Positions 1 to 8,307 of a stretch of 64,000 nt of DNA are shown piece by piece (position 1 is the first letter of the stretch; every line of letters starts with the position of its first letter). Source of the DNA: Devosia sp. (GTDB lineage Bacteria; Pseudomonadota; Alphaproteobacteria; Rhizobiales; Devosiaceae); the NCBI RefSeq assembly GCF_028290625.1, contig NZ_JAQGJM010000012.1, positions 186,001 through 250,000 of the forward strand, written 5' to 3'. Below the pieces are notes generated by a model. It was not told the DNA's origin. It ran no database searches and worked only from the letters and a program-made list of their open reading frames with translations. A program made the translations under genes and the position numbers.

Positions 1-247
1 CGTCATCGGCGGCCTCGGTGGCGCCGGGCACCACGGTTTCGATGCGGATTTCAGCGGCCGGCAACAACGCCGCCACCACGGCCATGATGAGCAAGACCAG
101 CAGCGCATTGATGGGGTTCAGCGAAGCGGACAGCACCAGCGCCAGCAGCACGCCGGCCAGCGCGAGCAGCAGCGTGGCCCGGCTGAGCAGGCGAGACATC
201 AGCGTTACGACAAAGCTACGCGGTTGAGGGAGACTACGATCGAGCAT
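1..247 (-). CDS. N-terminal part of a two-helix membrane protein (possibly a sensor kinase)
   Basis: The reverse strand stays open from an ATG at 247 to the window edge, giving 82 residues. Two long hydrophobic stretches follow a short basic N-terminus (residues about 18-37 and 45-63), and the chain then turns polar and acidic. A second in-frame ATG at 199 starts right before the first helix, so the true start is uncertain; neither has a strong ribosome site. Two helices then a soluble part would fit a membrane sensor histidine kinase such as PhoR, but no kinase motif lies inside the window, so this is a guess. It is divergent from the polyphosphate kinase gene. Confidence 0.5.
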   Translation of the reverse strand, partial: MLDRSLPQPRSFVVTLMSRLLSRATLLLALAGVLLALVLSASLNPINALLVLLIMAVVAALLPAAEIRIETVVPGATEAADD

Positions 248-333
248 CGGCACCGTAAAAAAACCAAAGCGGCCGGGGCCACTTGCACACAAGCGATCTT
301 CATAGCACGTTCAATGCGACAAGGGAGAGACAG

Positions 334-1197
334 GTGAGCGATCCGTCCGACAACTTCGATATCGAAAATCCCAAATTGCCGAAAGACATCAAGAAGAATG
401 CCATGCGCTCGGGCTTCTATCCCTATGCGGACAAGCTGGATTGGGATGTCTACGAGGCGGAAATGCTTGATCTGCAAAAGCAATTGGTGCTGCTGCAGGC
501 CCATTTGGCCAAAACCGGCGAGCGCGTGATGCTGGTATTCGAAGGCCGCGACGCCGCCGGCAAGGGCGGCACCATCAAGACCTATCTGGAAAATCTCAAC
601 CCACGCTACAATCTGATCGCGGCGCTGCCCAAGCCGAACGATCGCGAAAGCACGCAATGGTATTTCCAGCGCTATGTCGACTGGCTTCCGGCCGCCGGAG
701 AGACCGTTCTGTTCGATCGCTCCTGGTATAACCGGGCCGGGGTCGAGCCGGTGATGGGGTTCTGCACCCCCGAACAGACCGAGCATTTCCTCGAGGAAGC
801 GCCCGAATTCGAAAAGCGCCTGACCAATGACGGCATTCATCTGTTCAAGTTCTGGCTGTCGATCGGCCGCGAAATGCAGCTCAAGCGGTTCCATGATCGG
901 CGGCACGATCCGCTCAAGGTGTGGAAGCTGTCGCCGGTCGACCTGCAGGCGCTCGACAAATGGGACCCCTATTCCAAGGCCCGCGACGAGATGCTGAAGC
1001 GCACCGATAAGCCGCATGCGCGCTGGACCATCATTCGCGCCAACGACAAGCGGCGCGGCCGGCTCACCGTCATTCGCAGCGTGCTCGACCGGCTGGATTT
1101 TTCGGGGAAGGATTTGTCGAAAATCGGCAAGATCGATCCGAAAATCACCATGAGCGCCGAGGAATTTTTGGCGATGGACGGCGTGGATGCGGCGTAG
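334..1197 (+). CDS. ppk2: Polyphosphate kinase 2 (PPK2 family)
   Basis: Cytoplasmic PPK2 enzymes move phosphate between polyphosphate and nucleotides. The 287-residue product carries the Walker A motif GRDAAGKGG (about residues 71-79) and the lid/Walker B block DRSWYNRAGVE (about 128-138), followed by the family-typical FWLSIGREMQLKRF and WDPYSKARDEML stretches. Length fits a single-domain PPK2. A GTG at 334 is chosen because the purine-rich AGGGAGA lies six bases upstream; an in-frame TTG at 283 would add 17 unconserved residues and has no ribosome site. It stands alone, divergent from the partial membrane gene. Substrate preference (ADP, GDP or AMP) cannot be told from sequence alone. Confidence 0.93.
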   Translation: MSDPSDNFDIENPKLPKDIKKNAMRSGFYPYADKLDWDVYEAEMLDLQKQLVLLQAHLAKTGERVMLVFEGRDAAGKGGTIKTYLENLNPRYNLIAALPKPNDRESTQWYFQRYVDWLPAAGETVLFDRSWYNRAGVEPVMGFCTPEQTEHFLEEAPEFEKRLTNDGIHLFKFWLSIGREMQLKRFHDRRHDPLKVWKLSPVDLQALDKWDPYSKARDEMLKRTDKPHARWTIIRANDKRRGRLTVIRSVLDRLDFSGKDLSKIGKIDPKITMSAEEFLAMDGVDAA

Positions 1198-1280
1198 GAT
1201 CATTCAGACCAGGCTGAGCCGAAAAAGCTAGAGCACGCCGTCTTAGCTGTGGCGCACAGTCTCTCCTCCCCACCGATCTT

Positions 1281-1326
1281 CCCGCGGGCTTGACCCGCGG
1301 GCCCCTAACAGCATGGCACAAGCGGA
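1281..1326. repeat. Partial copy of the CCGCGGG palindromic repeat (family A)
   Basis: A palindrome CCCGCGGG-CTTGA-CCCGCGGG at 1281-1301 is followed by CCCTAACAGCATGGCACAAGCGG, which matches the inner part of the longer family A element seen at 16621, 31123, 33979 and in the 42872 array. Only one arm is present here. The rest of the 1198-1566 gap holds the dyad at 1410 and no gene that I can support. Confidence 0.8.
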
Positions 1327-1409
1327 CAATGGTGAGGATGGATCAGGGTAGATACATGAGGATCGGAAGCGCAGAAAACCGACATCGCCGGCCAGCATCA
1401 GCCGAATGC

Positions 1410-1431
1410 AATTTGACCGGACGGTCAAATT
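1410..1431. promoter_or_regulatory. Perfect 10-bp inverted repeat, candidate operator
   Basis: Arms AATTTGACCG and CGGTCAAATT face each other with a two-base spacer (GA). The site lies about 135 bases before the amidohydrolase start and about 210 after the ppk2 stop. Symmetric sites of this size and TTTGACCG-type core are common for TetR-family dimers (known of the family). That it controls the downstream operon is an inference; no matching regulator gene lies in the window. Confidence 0.55.
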
Positions 1432-1566
1432 ATCCACAGGGGTTGGCGCGTTCCCTTTGACAGAGGCCGCAAAAGGCTTTCATCTGTCGTTAATCTTTCA
1501 TGATCGCTGGTGAGGGCCGGCGCATGAAGATGGAAGTCCGGATCGGCGATCCGGCTGGGGCACGGC

Positions 1567-2364
1567 ATGCTTGACGATCGTGCGGAGGTTCGCCGGGAGG
1601 CGAGCCAACTGCCGCCGGCAATCACCATCAATTCCGAGGGGCGCTCGCCCTTCGTATTGGTTTGCGACCATGCTTCCAATCGCGTTCCCGAGCGCTATGG
1701 CGATCTGGGCCTGTCGCTGGCGCAGCGGCTTGAACACATCGCCTGGGACCCGGGTGCGCTGTCGGTGTGCCAGGCGCTGGTCGACCTGCTCGATGCGCCG
1801 CTGGTGCATTCGACGGTGTCGCGGCTGATCATCGACTGCAACAGGGATACCAATTCGCCCGAGTTGATCCGCACGCTGTCGGAAGCCACGGTGATCGCCG
1901 CCAATATCGACGTGAGCCCCGAGGAACGGGCGCGGCGGATCGGCGATTATCACGCGCCGTTCCATCTCGCCATCGAACGGGTGCTGGACCAACGCGCCGA
2001 GCGAGGCCTGTCGACCGTGCTGGTTTGCATGCACTCGTTCACGCCGATCTATCTGGGCGTGCCGCGGCCCTGGCCGATAGGGCTGATCCATGGTCGCGAC
2101 ACCGGCTATACGCAAAAGCTGTTCGACGCGCTGAAGGCCGAAGACCCAGCGCTCGACCTGGGCTGGAACCAGCCCTATGCGGCGCTCAACGGGGTGACGC
2201 TGACGCTGGAGCGCCATGGCGACGGGCGCGGGCTCGACGCCACCATGATCGAAATTCGCAACAATGAAATTCTCGAACCTGCCGGGGTCGCCTTCTGGGC
2301 GGCGCGGCTGGCCCGCAGTCTGACGCAGGCGCATGAGGCGCGCAGCAGGACGGCGGCTCGCTAG
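1567..2364 (+). CDS. N-formylglutamate amidohydrolase family protein
   Basis: The 265-residue protein has the family opening FVLVCDHASNRVPERYG (about residues 28-44), then IDCNRD, a conserved HSFTPIY segment and a C-terminal GVTLTLERHGDGRGLDATMIEIRN-type ending (split here for brevity). These zinc-type hydrolases cleave an acyl group from the amino group of glutamate or related N-acyl amino acids. No histidine-degradation genes lie near it. Instead it leads a run with an ethanolamine-type permease, a glutamine synthetase-like ligase and two dehydrogenases, so I infer it removes a gamma-glutamyl group from the end product of that route. The permease begins 35 bases downstream with no terminator between them, which suggests one operon. 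Confidence 0.85.
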   Translation: MLDDRAEVRREASQLPPAITINSEGRSPFVLVCDHASNRVPERYGDLGLSLAQRLEHIAWDPGALSVCQALVDLLDAPLVHSTVSRLIIDCNRDTNSPELIRTLSEATVIAANIDVSPEERARRIGDYHAPFHLAIERVLDQRAERGLSTVLVCMHSFTPIYLGVPRPWPIGLIHGRDTGYTQKLFDALKAEDPALDLGWNQPYAALNGVTLTLERHGDGRGLDATMIEIRNNEILEPAGVAFWAARLARSLTQAHEARSRTAAR

Positions 2365-2399
2365 ACCAAGTGAACGGGCTTTGAACCAGGGGGACTTGA

Positions 2400-3911
2400 A
2401 TGGCTGAGACGACAAAAGTGGGCAGCGTTGCCTATGCTAAGCGAGAAAGTGATTATTTCGAAAAACGCGGCCTGACCCGCTATGCGGGCATCTGGTCGCT
2501 GTGGGCGCTCGGCGTCGGCGCGGTGATCTCCGGCCACTTCTCGGGCTGGAATTTTGGCTTCATGACCGGCGGCTGGGGCGGCATGCTGGTGGCCGGCGTG
2601 ATCATCGCCATCATGTATATGGGCCTGGTCTCCTCGATCGCCGAGATGAGCCCGGCCCTCCCCCATACCGGGGCGGCCTATTCCTTCGCGCGCACCGCCA
2701 TGGGGCCATGGGGCGGCTTCATCACCGGGCTGTTCGAGAACGTCGAATATGTGCTGACGCCGGCGGTGATCGTCACCTTCATCTCGGGCTATTTCGGCTC
2801 GATCACCGGCATGGACACGGCGCTCTATCCAATCCTGTGGATTGTGTTCTATGCCATTTTCCTCGCGCTCAACATCTATGGCGTGGCGCTGAGCTACAAG
2901 GTGACGCTGGTCGTTACCCTGATCTCGCTGGCGGTGCTGGTGGTGTTCTGGATCTCGGCCTTCACTCATATGGACTTCGGCCGCTGGGCGCTCAATATCG
3001 GCGCCGGGCCGGATGGCAAGGCAGTGGAGCTGCCGGAGGGTAATGGCTCGTGGTTCCCGTTTGGCTGGCAAGGTGTTCTGGCCACCCTGCCCTTCGCGGT
3101 GTGGCTGTTCCTCGCCATCGAGCAGGTGCCGCTGGCCGCCGAGGAATCGGTCGATCCCAAGCGTGACCTGCCGCGCGGCATCCTGCTGGGTTTTGCCACG
3201 CTGCTGCTGTCGGCCTTCATGATCGTCCTGCTCAATCCGTCGGTGGCGGGCATTGGGTCCTTCGCGCTCGGCTCCTCGCTGGAGCCGCTGCTCGACGGCT
3301 TCCGCGCCATCTATGGCGATGCGGGCGCCACCGTGCTGGGCCTGGTGGCCCTCACAGGTCTGATCGCTTCGTTTCACACCATCCTCTATGCGCAGGGTCG
3401 GCAGGTTTATTCGCTCAGCCGCGCCGGCTATTTCCCGTCGGCGCTGTCGGTGACGCATCCGAAGTACAAGACCCCCCATGTCGCCATGATCGCCGGCGCA
3501 TTGCTGGGCCTTGCGGTGATGCTGATCATCTGGTTCGCCAATGGCGGCGGCGGTGCTGGCGAAACCCAATTGGGTGACGACATCATCGGCACCGTGCTGC
3601 TCAACATGGCGGTGTTCGGCGCGATGCTGAGCTACATCATGCAGGGGATCAGCTTTATCCTGCTGCGTCGCAACCAGCCCAATATCGAGCGGCCGTTCAA
3701 AAGCCCGGTGGGCATTCCGGGCGCCGTCATCACCATCATCATCGCGGCGGTGACGCTGGGCTACCAGATGCAGGACCCGAACTTCTTCAAGGGCGTGATC
3801 TGGGTGGTGCTGTGGTGCGCCGTCGGCATCGTCTACTTTGCAATTGTCGGCCGTCACAAATTGATCCTGTCGCCAGAAGAAGAATTCGCGATGGAACACC
3901 AGAAGGCGTAA
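2400..3911 (+). CDS. eat: APC-family permease, ethanolamine permease type
   Basis: A 503-residue inner-membrane transporter with about twelve hydrophobic segments. The N-terminus YFEKRGLTRYAGIWSLWALG and the next GVGAVISGHFSGWNFG are characteristic of the ethanolamine permease (Eat) branch of the amino acid-polyamine-organocation superfamily. AMG in AFARTAMGPWGGF-like context and the GxxxSFHTILYAQGR loop are also family features. It should import ethanolamine or a similar small amine. The ATG at 2400 follows GGGGGAC. Its neighbours (amidohydrolase, gamma-glutamyl ligase-like GS, ALDH, ADH) make an amino-alcohol substrate the best guess; other amines remain possible. Confidence 0.85.
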   Translation: MAETTKVGSVAYAKRESDYFEKRGLTRYAGIWSLWALGVGAVISGHFSGWNFGFMTGGWGGMLVAGVIIAIMYMGLVSSIAEMSPALPHTGAAYSFARTAMGPWGGFITGLFENVEYVLTPAVIVTFISGYFGSITGMDTALYPILWIVFYAIFLALNIYGVALSYKVTLVVTLISLAVLVVFWISAFTHMDFGRWALNIGAGPDGKAVELPEGNGSWFPFGWQGVLATLPFAVWLFLAIEQVPLAAEESVDPKRDLPRGILLGFATLLLSAFMIVLLNPSVAGIGSFALGSSLEPLLDGFRAIYGDAGATVLGLVALTGLIASFHTILYAQGRQVYSLSRAGYFPSALSVTHPKYKTPHVAMIAGALLGLAVMLIIWFANGGGGAGETQLGDDIIGTVLLNMAVFGAMLSYIMQGISFILLRRNQPNIERPFKSPVGIPGAVITIIIAAVTLGYQMQDPNFFKGVIWVVLWCAVGIVYFAIVGRHKLILSPEEEFAMEHQKA

Positions 3912-3955
3912 CCCGAAGGGCGCTTGGCTTTCGTTGAGCGCCCCTACCCCACAGA

Positions 3956-4033
3956 GTCATTCCCGCGCAGGCGGGAACCTCTGTTTGCAATTGCGGCATC
4001 GATAACGGAGGTTCCCGCCTGCGCGGGAATGAC
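3956..4033. repeat. Inverted repeat of family B (GTCATTCCCGCG type)
   Basis: Arms GTCATTCCCGCGCAGGCGGG and its near-exact complement (3956-3980 and 4009-4033) can form a 25-bp stem in the transcript between the permease and the GS-like gene. Related elements occur at 5501, 15823 and 22958. It may stabilise or attenuate the message; that role is inferred. Confidence 0.85.
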
Positions 4034-4080
4034 CCGGTGGGCAATTAGCCCGCCGGTAAGAACAAAAAGAGGAACTACCC

Positions 4081-5445
4081 ATGGCTGCCTACACCCTCGA
4101 CGCGCTCAAGGCCGACGTCGCCGCCGGCACGATCGACACCGTCCTCGTCGCCTTTCCCGATATGCAGGGGCGGCTGATGGGCAAGCGGCTGCAAGCCGAG
4201 TTTTTCCTCGAAACCGCCCATGACGAAACCCATGGCTGCGATTACCTGCTGGCCGACGATATCGATATGGAGCCGGTGCCGGGCTATGAGGCCGCCAATT
4301 GGGCCAAGGGCTATGGCGATTTCGTGCTGAAGCCCGATTTGACGACGCTGATGAAGGCGACTTGGCTCGAGGGCACGGCGCTGGTGCTGTGCGACGTGCT
4401 CGACCATCACCATCACGAACCTCTGCCGCACAGTCCCCGGGCCATCCTGAAGCGCCAGATCGAGCGGCTGGCCGCGATGGGCTATACCTGCAACGCGGCC
4501 ACGGAGCTGGAATTCTACCTGTTCGACGATGATTTCCGCACGGTGCACGATAAGGGCCACCGCAACCTCAAAACGTCCGGCTATTACATCGAGGATTACC
4601 ACATCTTCCAGACGACCAAGGAAGAAGGGGTGATGCGGGCGCTGCGCAAGCACCTGCAGGCCTCGGGCATTCCGGTGGAAAGCTCCAAGGGCGAATGGGG
4701 CCCGGGGCAAGAAGAGATCAACGTCAAATATGCCGACGCACTGACCATGGCGGACCGGCATGTGGTGCTCAAGAACGCCACCAAGGAAATCGCCTACGCG
4801 CAGGGCAAGGCCGTGACCTTCATGGCCAAATGGGACTTTGGGCTGGCCGGCTCATCGAGCCACATCCACATGTCGCTGGCCGATATGGCGGGCAAGCCGG
4901 TCTTCGCCGATCCCACCGCCGACCGCGGCATGAGCCAGACCATGGCGCATTTCATGGCCGGGCAGATCGCCCACGCGCGCGACATCACCTATTTCCTCGC
5001 GCCCTACATCAATTCCTACAAGCGCTTCCAGGCCGGCACGTTCGCGCCCACCAAGGCGATCTGGAGTTCGGATAACCGCACGGCCGGCTTCCGCCTGTGT
5101 GGCGAGGGCGGCAAGGCCATTCGCGTCGAATGCCGCATCGGCGGGGCAGATCTAAACCCCTATCTGGCGATGGCCGCACTGATCGCGGCCGGCATCAAGG
5201 GCATTGAGGACAAGCTGCCGCTGGAGCCCGCTTTCGTTGGCGACGCCTATGTCACTGAAAAACTGCGCGAAATTCCCAAGACCCTGCGCGAAGCCACCGA
5301 AACGCTGCGCCACTCGGTGCTGCTGCGCGAGGTGTTCGGCGAGGACGTGGTGGGACACTATGTCCACACGGCGGAATGGGAGCAGTTCGAGTATGATCGG
5401 CGGGTAACCGACTGGGAGCTCAAGCGCGGTTTCGAGCGCAGCTAG
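4081..5445 (+). CDS. Glutamine synthetase family gamma-glutamyl-amine ligase
   Basis: The 454-residue protein has the GS catalytic fold motifs: TELEFYLF with metal glutamates near 142 and 144, GPGQEEINVKY near 208-218, GSSSHIHMSL near 258-266, a NSYKRFQAGTFAP loop, and the C-terminal RVECRIGGADLNPYLAMAA. It resembles GlnA4/PuuA-type ligases, which join glutamate to an amine using ATP, more than housekeeping GlnA: the adenylylation-site tyrosine region of type I GlnA is not evident and length is near 450. The setting with an ethanolamine-type permease and two dehydrogenases points to glutamylation of an amino alcohol. An AGAGGAAC ribosome site precedes the ATG. Substrate is inferred. Confidence 0.85.
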   Translation: MAAYTLDALKADVAAGTIDTVLVAFPDMQGRLMGKRLQAEFFLETAHDETHGCDYLLADDIDMEPVPGYEAANWAKGYGDFVLKPDLTTLMKATWLEGTALVLCDVLDHHHHEPLPHSPRAILKRQIERLAAMGYTCNAATELEFYLFDDDFRTVHDKGHRNLKTSGYYIEDYHIFQTTKEEGVMRALRKHLQASGIPVESSKGEWGPGQEEINVKYADALTMADRHVVLKNATKEIAYAQGKAVTFMAKWDFGLAGSSSHIHMSLADMAGKPVFADPTADRGMSQTMAHFMAGQIAHARDITYFLAPYINSYKRFQAGTFAPTKAIWSSDNRTAGFRLCGEGGKAIRVECRIGGADLNPYLAMAALIAAGIKGIEDKLPLEPAFVGDAYVTEKLREIPKTLREATETLRHSVLLREVFGEDVVGHYVHTAEWEQFEYDRRVTDWELKRGFERS

Positions 5446-5500
5446 GCATTGCCTCGCTTCGACGCCAGTGCTTATTGAGACCGTAATTTTCAAACACGGT

Positions 5501-5578
5501 GTCATTCCCGCGAAAGCGGGAACCCATTCTTCGACCTGCCAGACAGCCAGAATGGTTTCCCGCTTTCGCGGGAATGAC
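5501..5578. repeat. Inverted repeat of family B
   Basis: Arms 5501-5530 and 5549-5578 (GTCATTCCCGCGAAAGCGGG and its complement, extended inward by AACCCATTCT/AGAATGGTTT) pair into a roughly 30-bp stem in the spacer between the GS-like and aldehyde dehydrogenase genes. The extension inward by ten complementary bases makes this the most complete copy in the window. Confidence 0.88.
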
Positions 5579-5601
5579 GCCGTGGGATTCAAGGATATGC
5601 C

Positions 5602-6984
5602 ATGACCGAAACCGTCAAAATCATCTCGCCCATCGACGGCAGCGTCTACGCCGAGCGGCCTTTGGCCAGCGGCGCGGAGATCGATGCGGCCGTGACGCGG
5701 GCCAAGGCGGCGCGGCACAGTTGGCATGAGATCACTGTGGCCGAGCGGGCCAAGGTGATGAGCCATTTCGTCGATGCGCTGCTGGAAATGAACGACGAGA
5801 TCGTGCAGGAACTGGCCTGGCAGATGGGGCGGCCGGTGCGGTTCGGTGGCGAGAAGCGCGGGGTCGAGGAACGCGCGCGGCACATGATCGCCATTGCCGA
5901 GGACAGCCTCAAGCCGATGGAAAAGACCGGTAAACCAGGCTTTACGCGGTATATCACCCGCGAGGCTTTGGGCACAGTAATGGTGATCGCGCCGTGGAAT
6001 TATCCGTTTTTGACGGCGGTCAATTCAATCGTGCCGGGGCTGATGGCGGGCAATGCGGTGATCCTCAAGCATGCGAGCCAAACGCTGCTGGCGGGCGAGA
6101 GATTTGCCGAAGCCGCCAAGCATGCTGGACTTCCTGAAGGGATTTTCCAGAACCTGGTGCTGGGCCACGCGGATACCGAAAAACTGATCGCCTCGGGCGC
6201 CATCGACCACATCAATTTCACCGGCTCGGTCGAGGGTGGCCGCCGGATCGAGAAAGCGGCGGCGGGAACGTTCGCCACGCTCGGGCTGGAACTGGGCGGC
6301 AAGGACCCTGCCTATGTGCGGGCCGACGCCAATCTCGACAATGCGGCCGAGAACCTCGTGGATGGCTCGTTCTTCAATTCGGGGCAGAGCTGCTGCGGGG
6401 TGGAGCGGATTTATGTCGACGCGAGCGTCTATGACGGCTTCGTCGAGCGGTTCGTGGAGAATGCCAAGGGCTGGACACTGGGCAATCCGCTGGATGAAGC
6501 GACCATTGTCGGACCGATGGCGCGCGGAAACTTCGCCGATCACGTGCGCGGGCAGACCGCCGAGGCCGTGCGCGGTGGCGCGAAGCGGCATTTGAATTCC
6601 AAACATGCACTCGACAAGGACGGCTCGCCGTACCTGGCACCGGAGGTGTTAACCAACGTCAATCACCAAATGAGCGTGATGCGCGAGGAGAGTTTCGGGC
6701 CGGTCGTGGGCATCATGAAGGTGGCCGACGATGACGAGGCGATCACGCTGATGAACGACAGCCCCTATGGGCTGACCGCCTCGATCTGGACCGAGGACCT
6801 CGATGCCGCCGGCAAGATCGGCGCGCGGGTCGAGACCGGCACAGTGTTCGCCAATCGCTGCGATTATCTCGATCCGGCGCTGGTCTGGACCGGGGTCAAG
6901 GACACCGGCAAGGGCGGTGGGCTGAGCGAGATCGGCTACGCGAACCTAACCCAGCCGAAGAGTTTTCATCTCAAGCACGCCTAG
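5602..6984 (+). CDS. NAD(P)-dependent aldehyde dehydrogenase
   Basis: A 460-residue member of the aldehyde dehydrogenase superfamily. The cofactor-site stretch APWNYPF (about 130-136), the general-base motif LELGGKDP with Glu near 230, and the nucleophile block FFNSGQSCCGVER with Cys near 264 are all intact, as is the ESFGPVVG region. It oxidises an aldehyde to an acid in the cytoplasm. Located between the GS-like ligase and an alcohol dehydrogenase, it would take the aldehyde made by the latter; I infer a gamma-glutamylated aldehyde, analogous to PuuC acting in the Puu route. Start ATG at 5602 follows AAGGA. Confidence 0.9.
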   Translation: MTETVKIISPIDGSVYAERPLASGAEIDAAVTRAKAARHSWHEITVAERAKVMSHFVDALLEMNDEIVQELAWQMGRPVRFGGEKRGVEERARHMIAIAEDSLKPMEKTGKPGFTRYITREALGTVMVIAPWNYPFLTAVNSIVPGLMAGNAVILKHASQTLLAGERFAEAAKHAGLPEGIFQNLVLGHADTEKLIASGAIDHINFTGSVEGGRRIEKAAAGTFATLGLELGGKDPAYVRADANLDNAAENLVDGSFFNSGQSCCGVERIYVDASVYDGFVERFVENAKGWTLGNPLDEATIVGPMARGNFADHVRGQTAEAVRGGAKRHLNSKHALDKDGSPYLAPEVLTNVNHQMSVMREESFGPVVGIMKVADDDEAITLMNDSPYGLTASIWTEDLDAAGKIGARVETGTVFANRCDYLDPALVWTGVKDTGKGGGLSEIGYANLTQPKSFHLKHA

Positions 6985-6985
6985 T

Positions 6986-7113
6986 GGCACGCCTTCGTGG
7001 TTCGAGGGTCGCTGCGCTCCCGCCTCACCATGAGGGCTACTGGGGGTTCAATCAAAGTAGCCCTCATGGTGAGGTGCGAGTTCTTCACGAGCCTCGAACC
7101 ACGAGGGCGTGCC
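6986..7113. repeat. Large nested inverted repeat (family E)
   Basis: Outer arms 6986-7007 and 7092-7113 (GGCACGCC-TCGTGGTTCGAGG type) and inner arms 7023-7040 and 7057-7074 (CCTCACCATGAGGGCTAC and complement) nest into one long hairpin that fills the gap between the ALDH and ADH genes. A related half element lies at 35534-35591, matching the right half of this one in reverse complement, so the unit is dispersed. Confidence 0.85.
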
Positions 7114-7126
7114 ACCGGAGGCCATT

Positions 7127-8281
7127 ATGACCAAAGCCAACTGGAACTACCCAACCGCCGTCAAGTTCGGCGCCGGCCGCATCGCCGAACTGCCCGAGGC
7201 GCTCAAGACCGCCGGGATCAGCCGGCCGCTGCTGGTGACCGATGCGGGGCTGGTCAATCTGCCGGTGACGCAGAACACGATCGCGCTGCTCAAGGCGGCT
7301 GGGATCGATGTTGGCGTGTTCGCCGAGGTGAAGCCAAACCCGATTTCGGCGAATGTGGAAGCCGGCATCGCCGCCCTGAGGGCCGGCGGCTATGATGGCG
7401 TAATCGCGTTCGGCGGCGGCTCGGGGCTGGATACCGGCAAGGTCATCGCCTTCATGGCGGGCCAGACGCGACCGATGTGGGATTTCGAGGACGTGGGCGA
7501 CTGGTGGACGCGCGCCGATCCCAAGGGGATTTTCCCCATCGTGGCGGTGCCGACCACGGCCGGGACCGGCTCGGAGGTAGGCCGCGCCGGCGTGATCACC
7601 GACGAGACGACGCATACCAAGAAGGTGATTTTCCACCCGCTGATGATGCCTAAAGTGGTGATCGCCGATCCGGAATTGACGGTGGGCATGCCCAAATTCA
7701 TCACCGTGGGCACGGGCATGGACGCGCTGGCGCATTGCCTCGAAGCCTACTGCGCACCGGGCTACCACCCGCTGGCGGATGGTATCGCGGTCGAGGGCAT
7801 AAGGCTGGTATTCGAGAACCTGCCCAAGCTTTATCTCAATCCAAACGACATCGAAGCGCGCGGCCACATGATGAGCGCGGCGGCGATGGGGGCGACGGCC
7901 TTCCAAAAGGGGCTGGGCGCCATCCATGCGCTGAGCCATCCCGTCGGCGCGCTTTACGACACCCATCACGGCATGACCAATGCGGTGTTCATGCCCTATG
8001 TGCTGGCGGTCAACCGCTCGGCCATCGAGCAGCGCATCGCGCGGCTGGCGGCGTATCTGGGCCTGTCGCCGAGCTTCGAGGCGTTCCAGCACGCGGTGCT
8101 GGCGCTGCGGCAGCGACTGGACGTGCCCAATACGCTGCGGGAGTTCAATGTGGATGACAGCAAGCGCGACCTGATCGGAGAGATGGCGATTGTCGATCCG
8201 ACGGCGGGCGGCAACCCGATCGAACTGACCAAGGCGCGGGCGCTGGATATATTTGATAGGGCGTTGAACGGCTGGGTTTGA
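7127..8281 (+). CDS. Iron-containing (type III) alcohol dehydrogenase
   Basis: The 384-residue protein has the NAD motif FGGGSGLDTGK (about 95-105), TTAGTGSEV (143-151) and metal ligands Asp199, His203, His267 and His281 within DALAHCLEAYC, GAIHALSHPVG and DTHHG. This family interconverts alcohols and aldehydes with Fe(II) or similar metal. The start at 7127 is set by CGGAGG five bases upstream; an earlier in-frame GTG at 7109 lacks a site. As the last gene of the amidohydrolase-permease-ligase-ALDH run it would oxidise the hydroxyl of a glutamylated amino alcohol. That assignment is inferred from context. Confidence 0.9.
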   Translation: MTKANWNYPTAVKFGAGRIAELPEALKTAGISRPLLVTDAGLVNLPVTQNTIALLKAAGIDVGVFAEVKPNPISANVEAGIAALRAGGYDGVIAFGGGSGLDTGKVIAFMAGQTRPMWDFEDVGDWWTRADPKGIFPIVAVPTTAGTGSEVGRAGVITDETTHTKKVIFHPLMMPKVVIADPELTVGMPKFITVGTGMDALAHCLEAYCAPGYHPLADGIAVEGIRLVFENLPKLYLNPNDIEARGHMMSAAAMGATAFQKGLGAIHALSHPVGALYDTHHGMTNAVFMPYVLAVNRSAIEQRIARLAAYLGLSPSFEAFQHAVLALRQRLDVPNTLREFNVDDSKRDLIGEMAIVDPTAGGNPIELTKARALDIFDRALNGWV

Positions 8282-8307
8282 ATCTACTCCGCGTCACGCA
8301 GTCGTCA

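Noticed and set aside
205..1203. 332-residue minus-strand open frame opposite ppk2
   Set aside because: The plus strand has the Walker motifs of PPK2; the minus frame has none.
1567..2364. Histidine utilisation gene hutG
   Set aside because: Family matches, but no other hut genes are close and the neighbours point to amine metabolism.
2361..3899. 512-residue minus-strand open frame opposite the permease
   Set aside because: Antisense shadow, rich in His and Arg, no motif.
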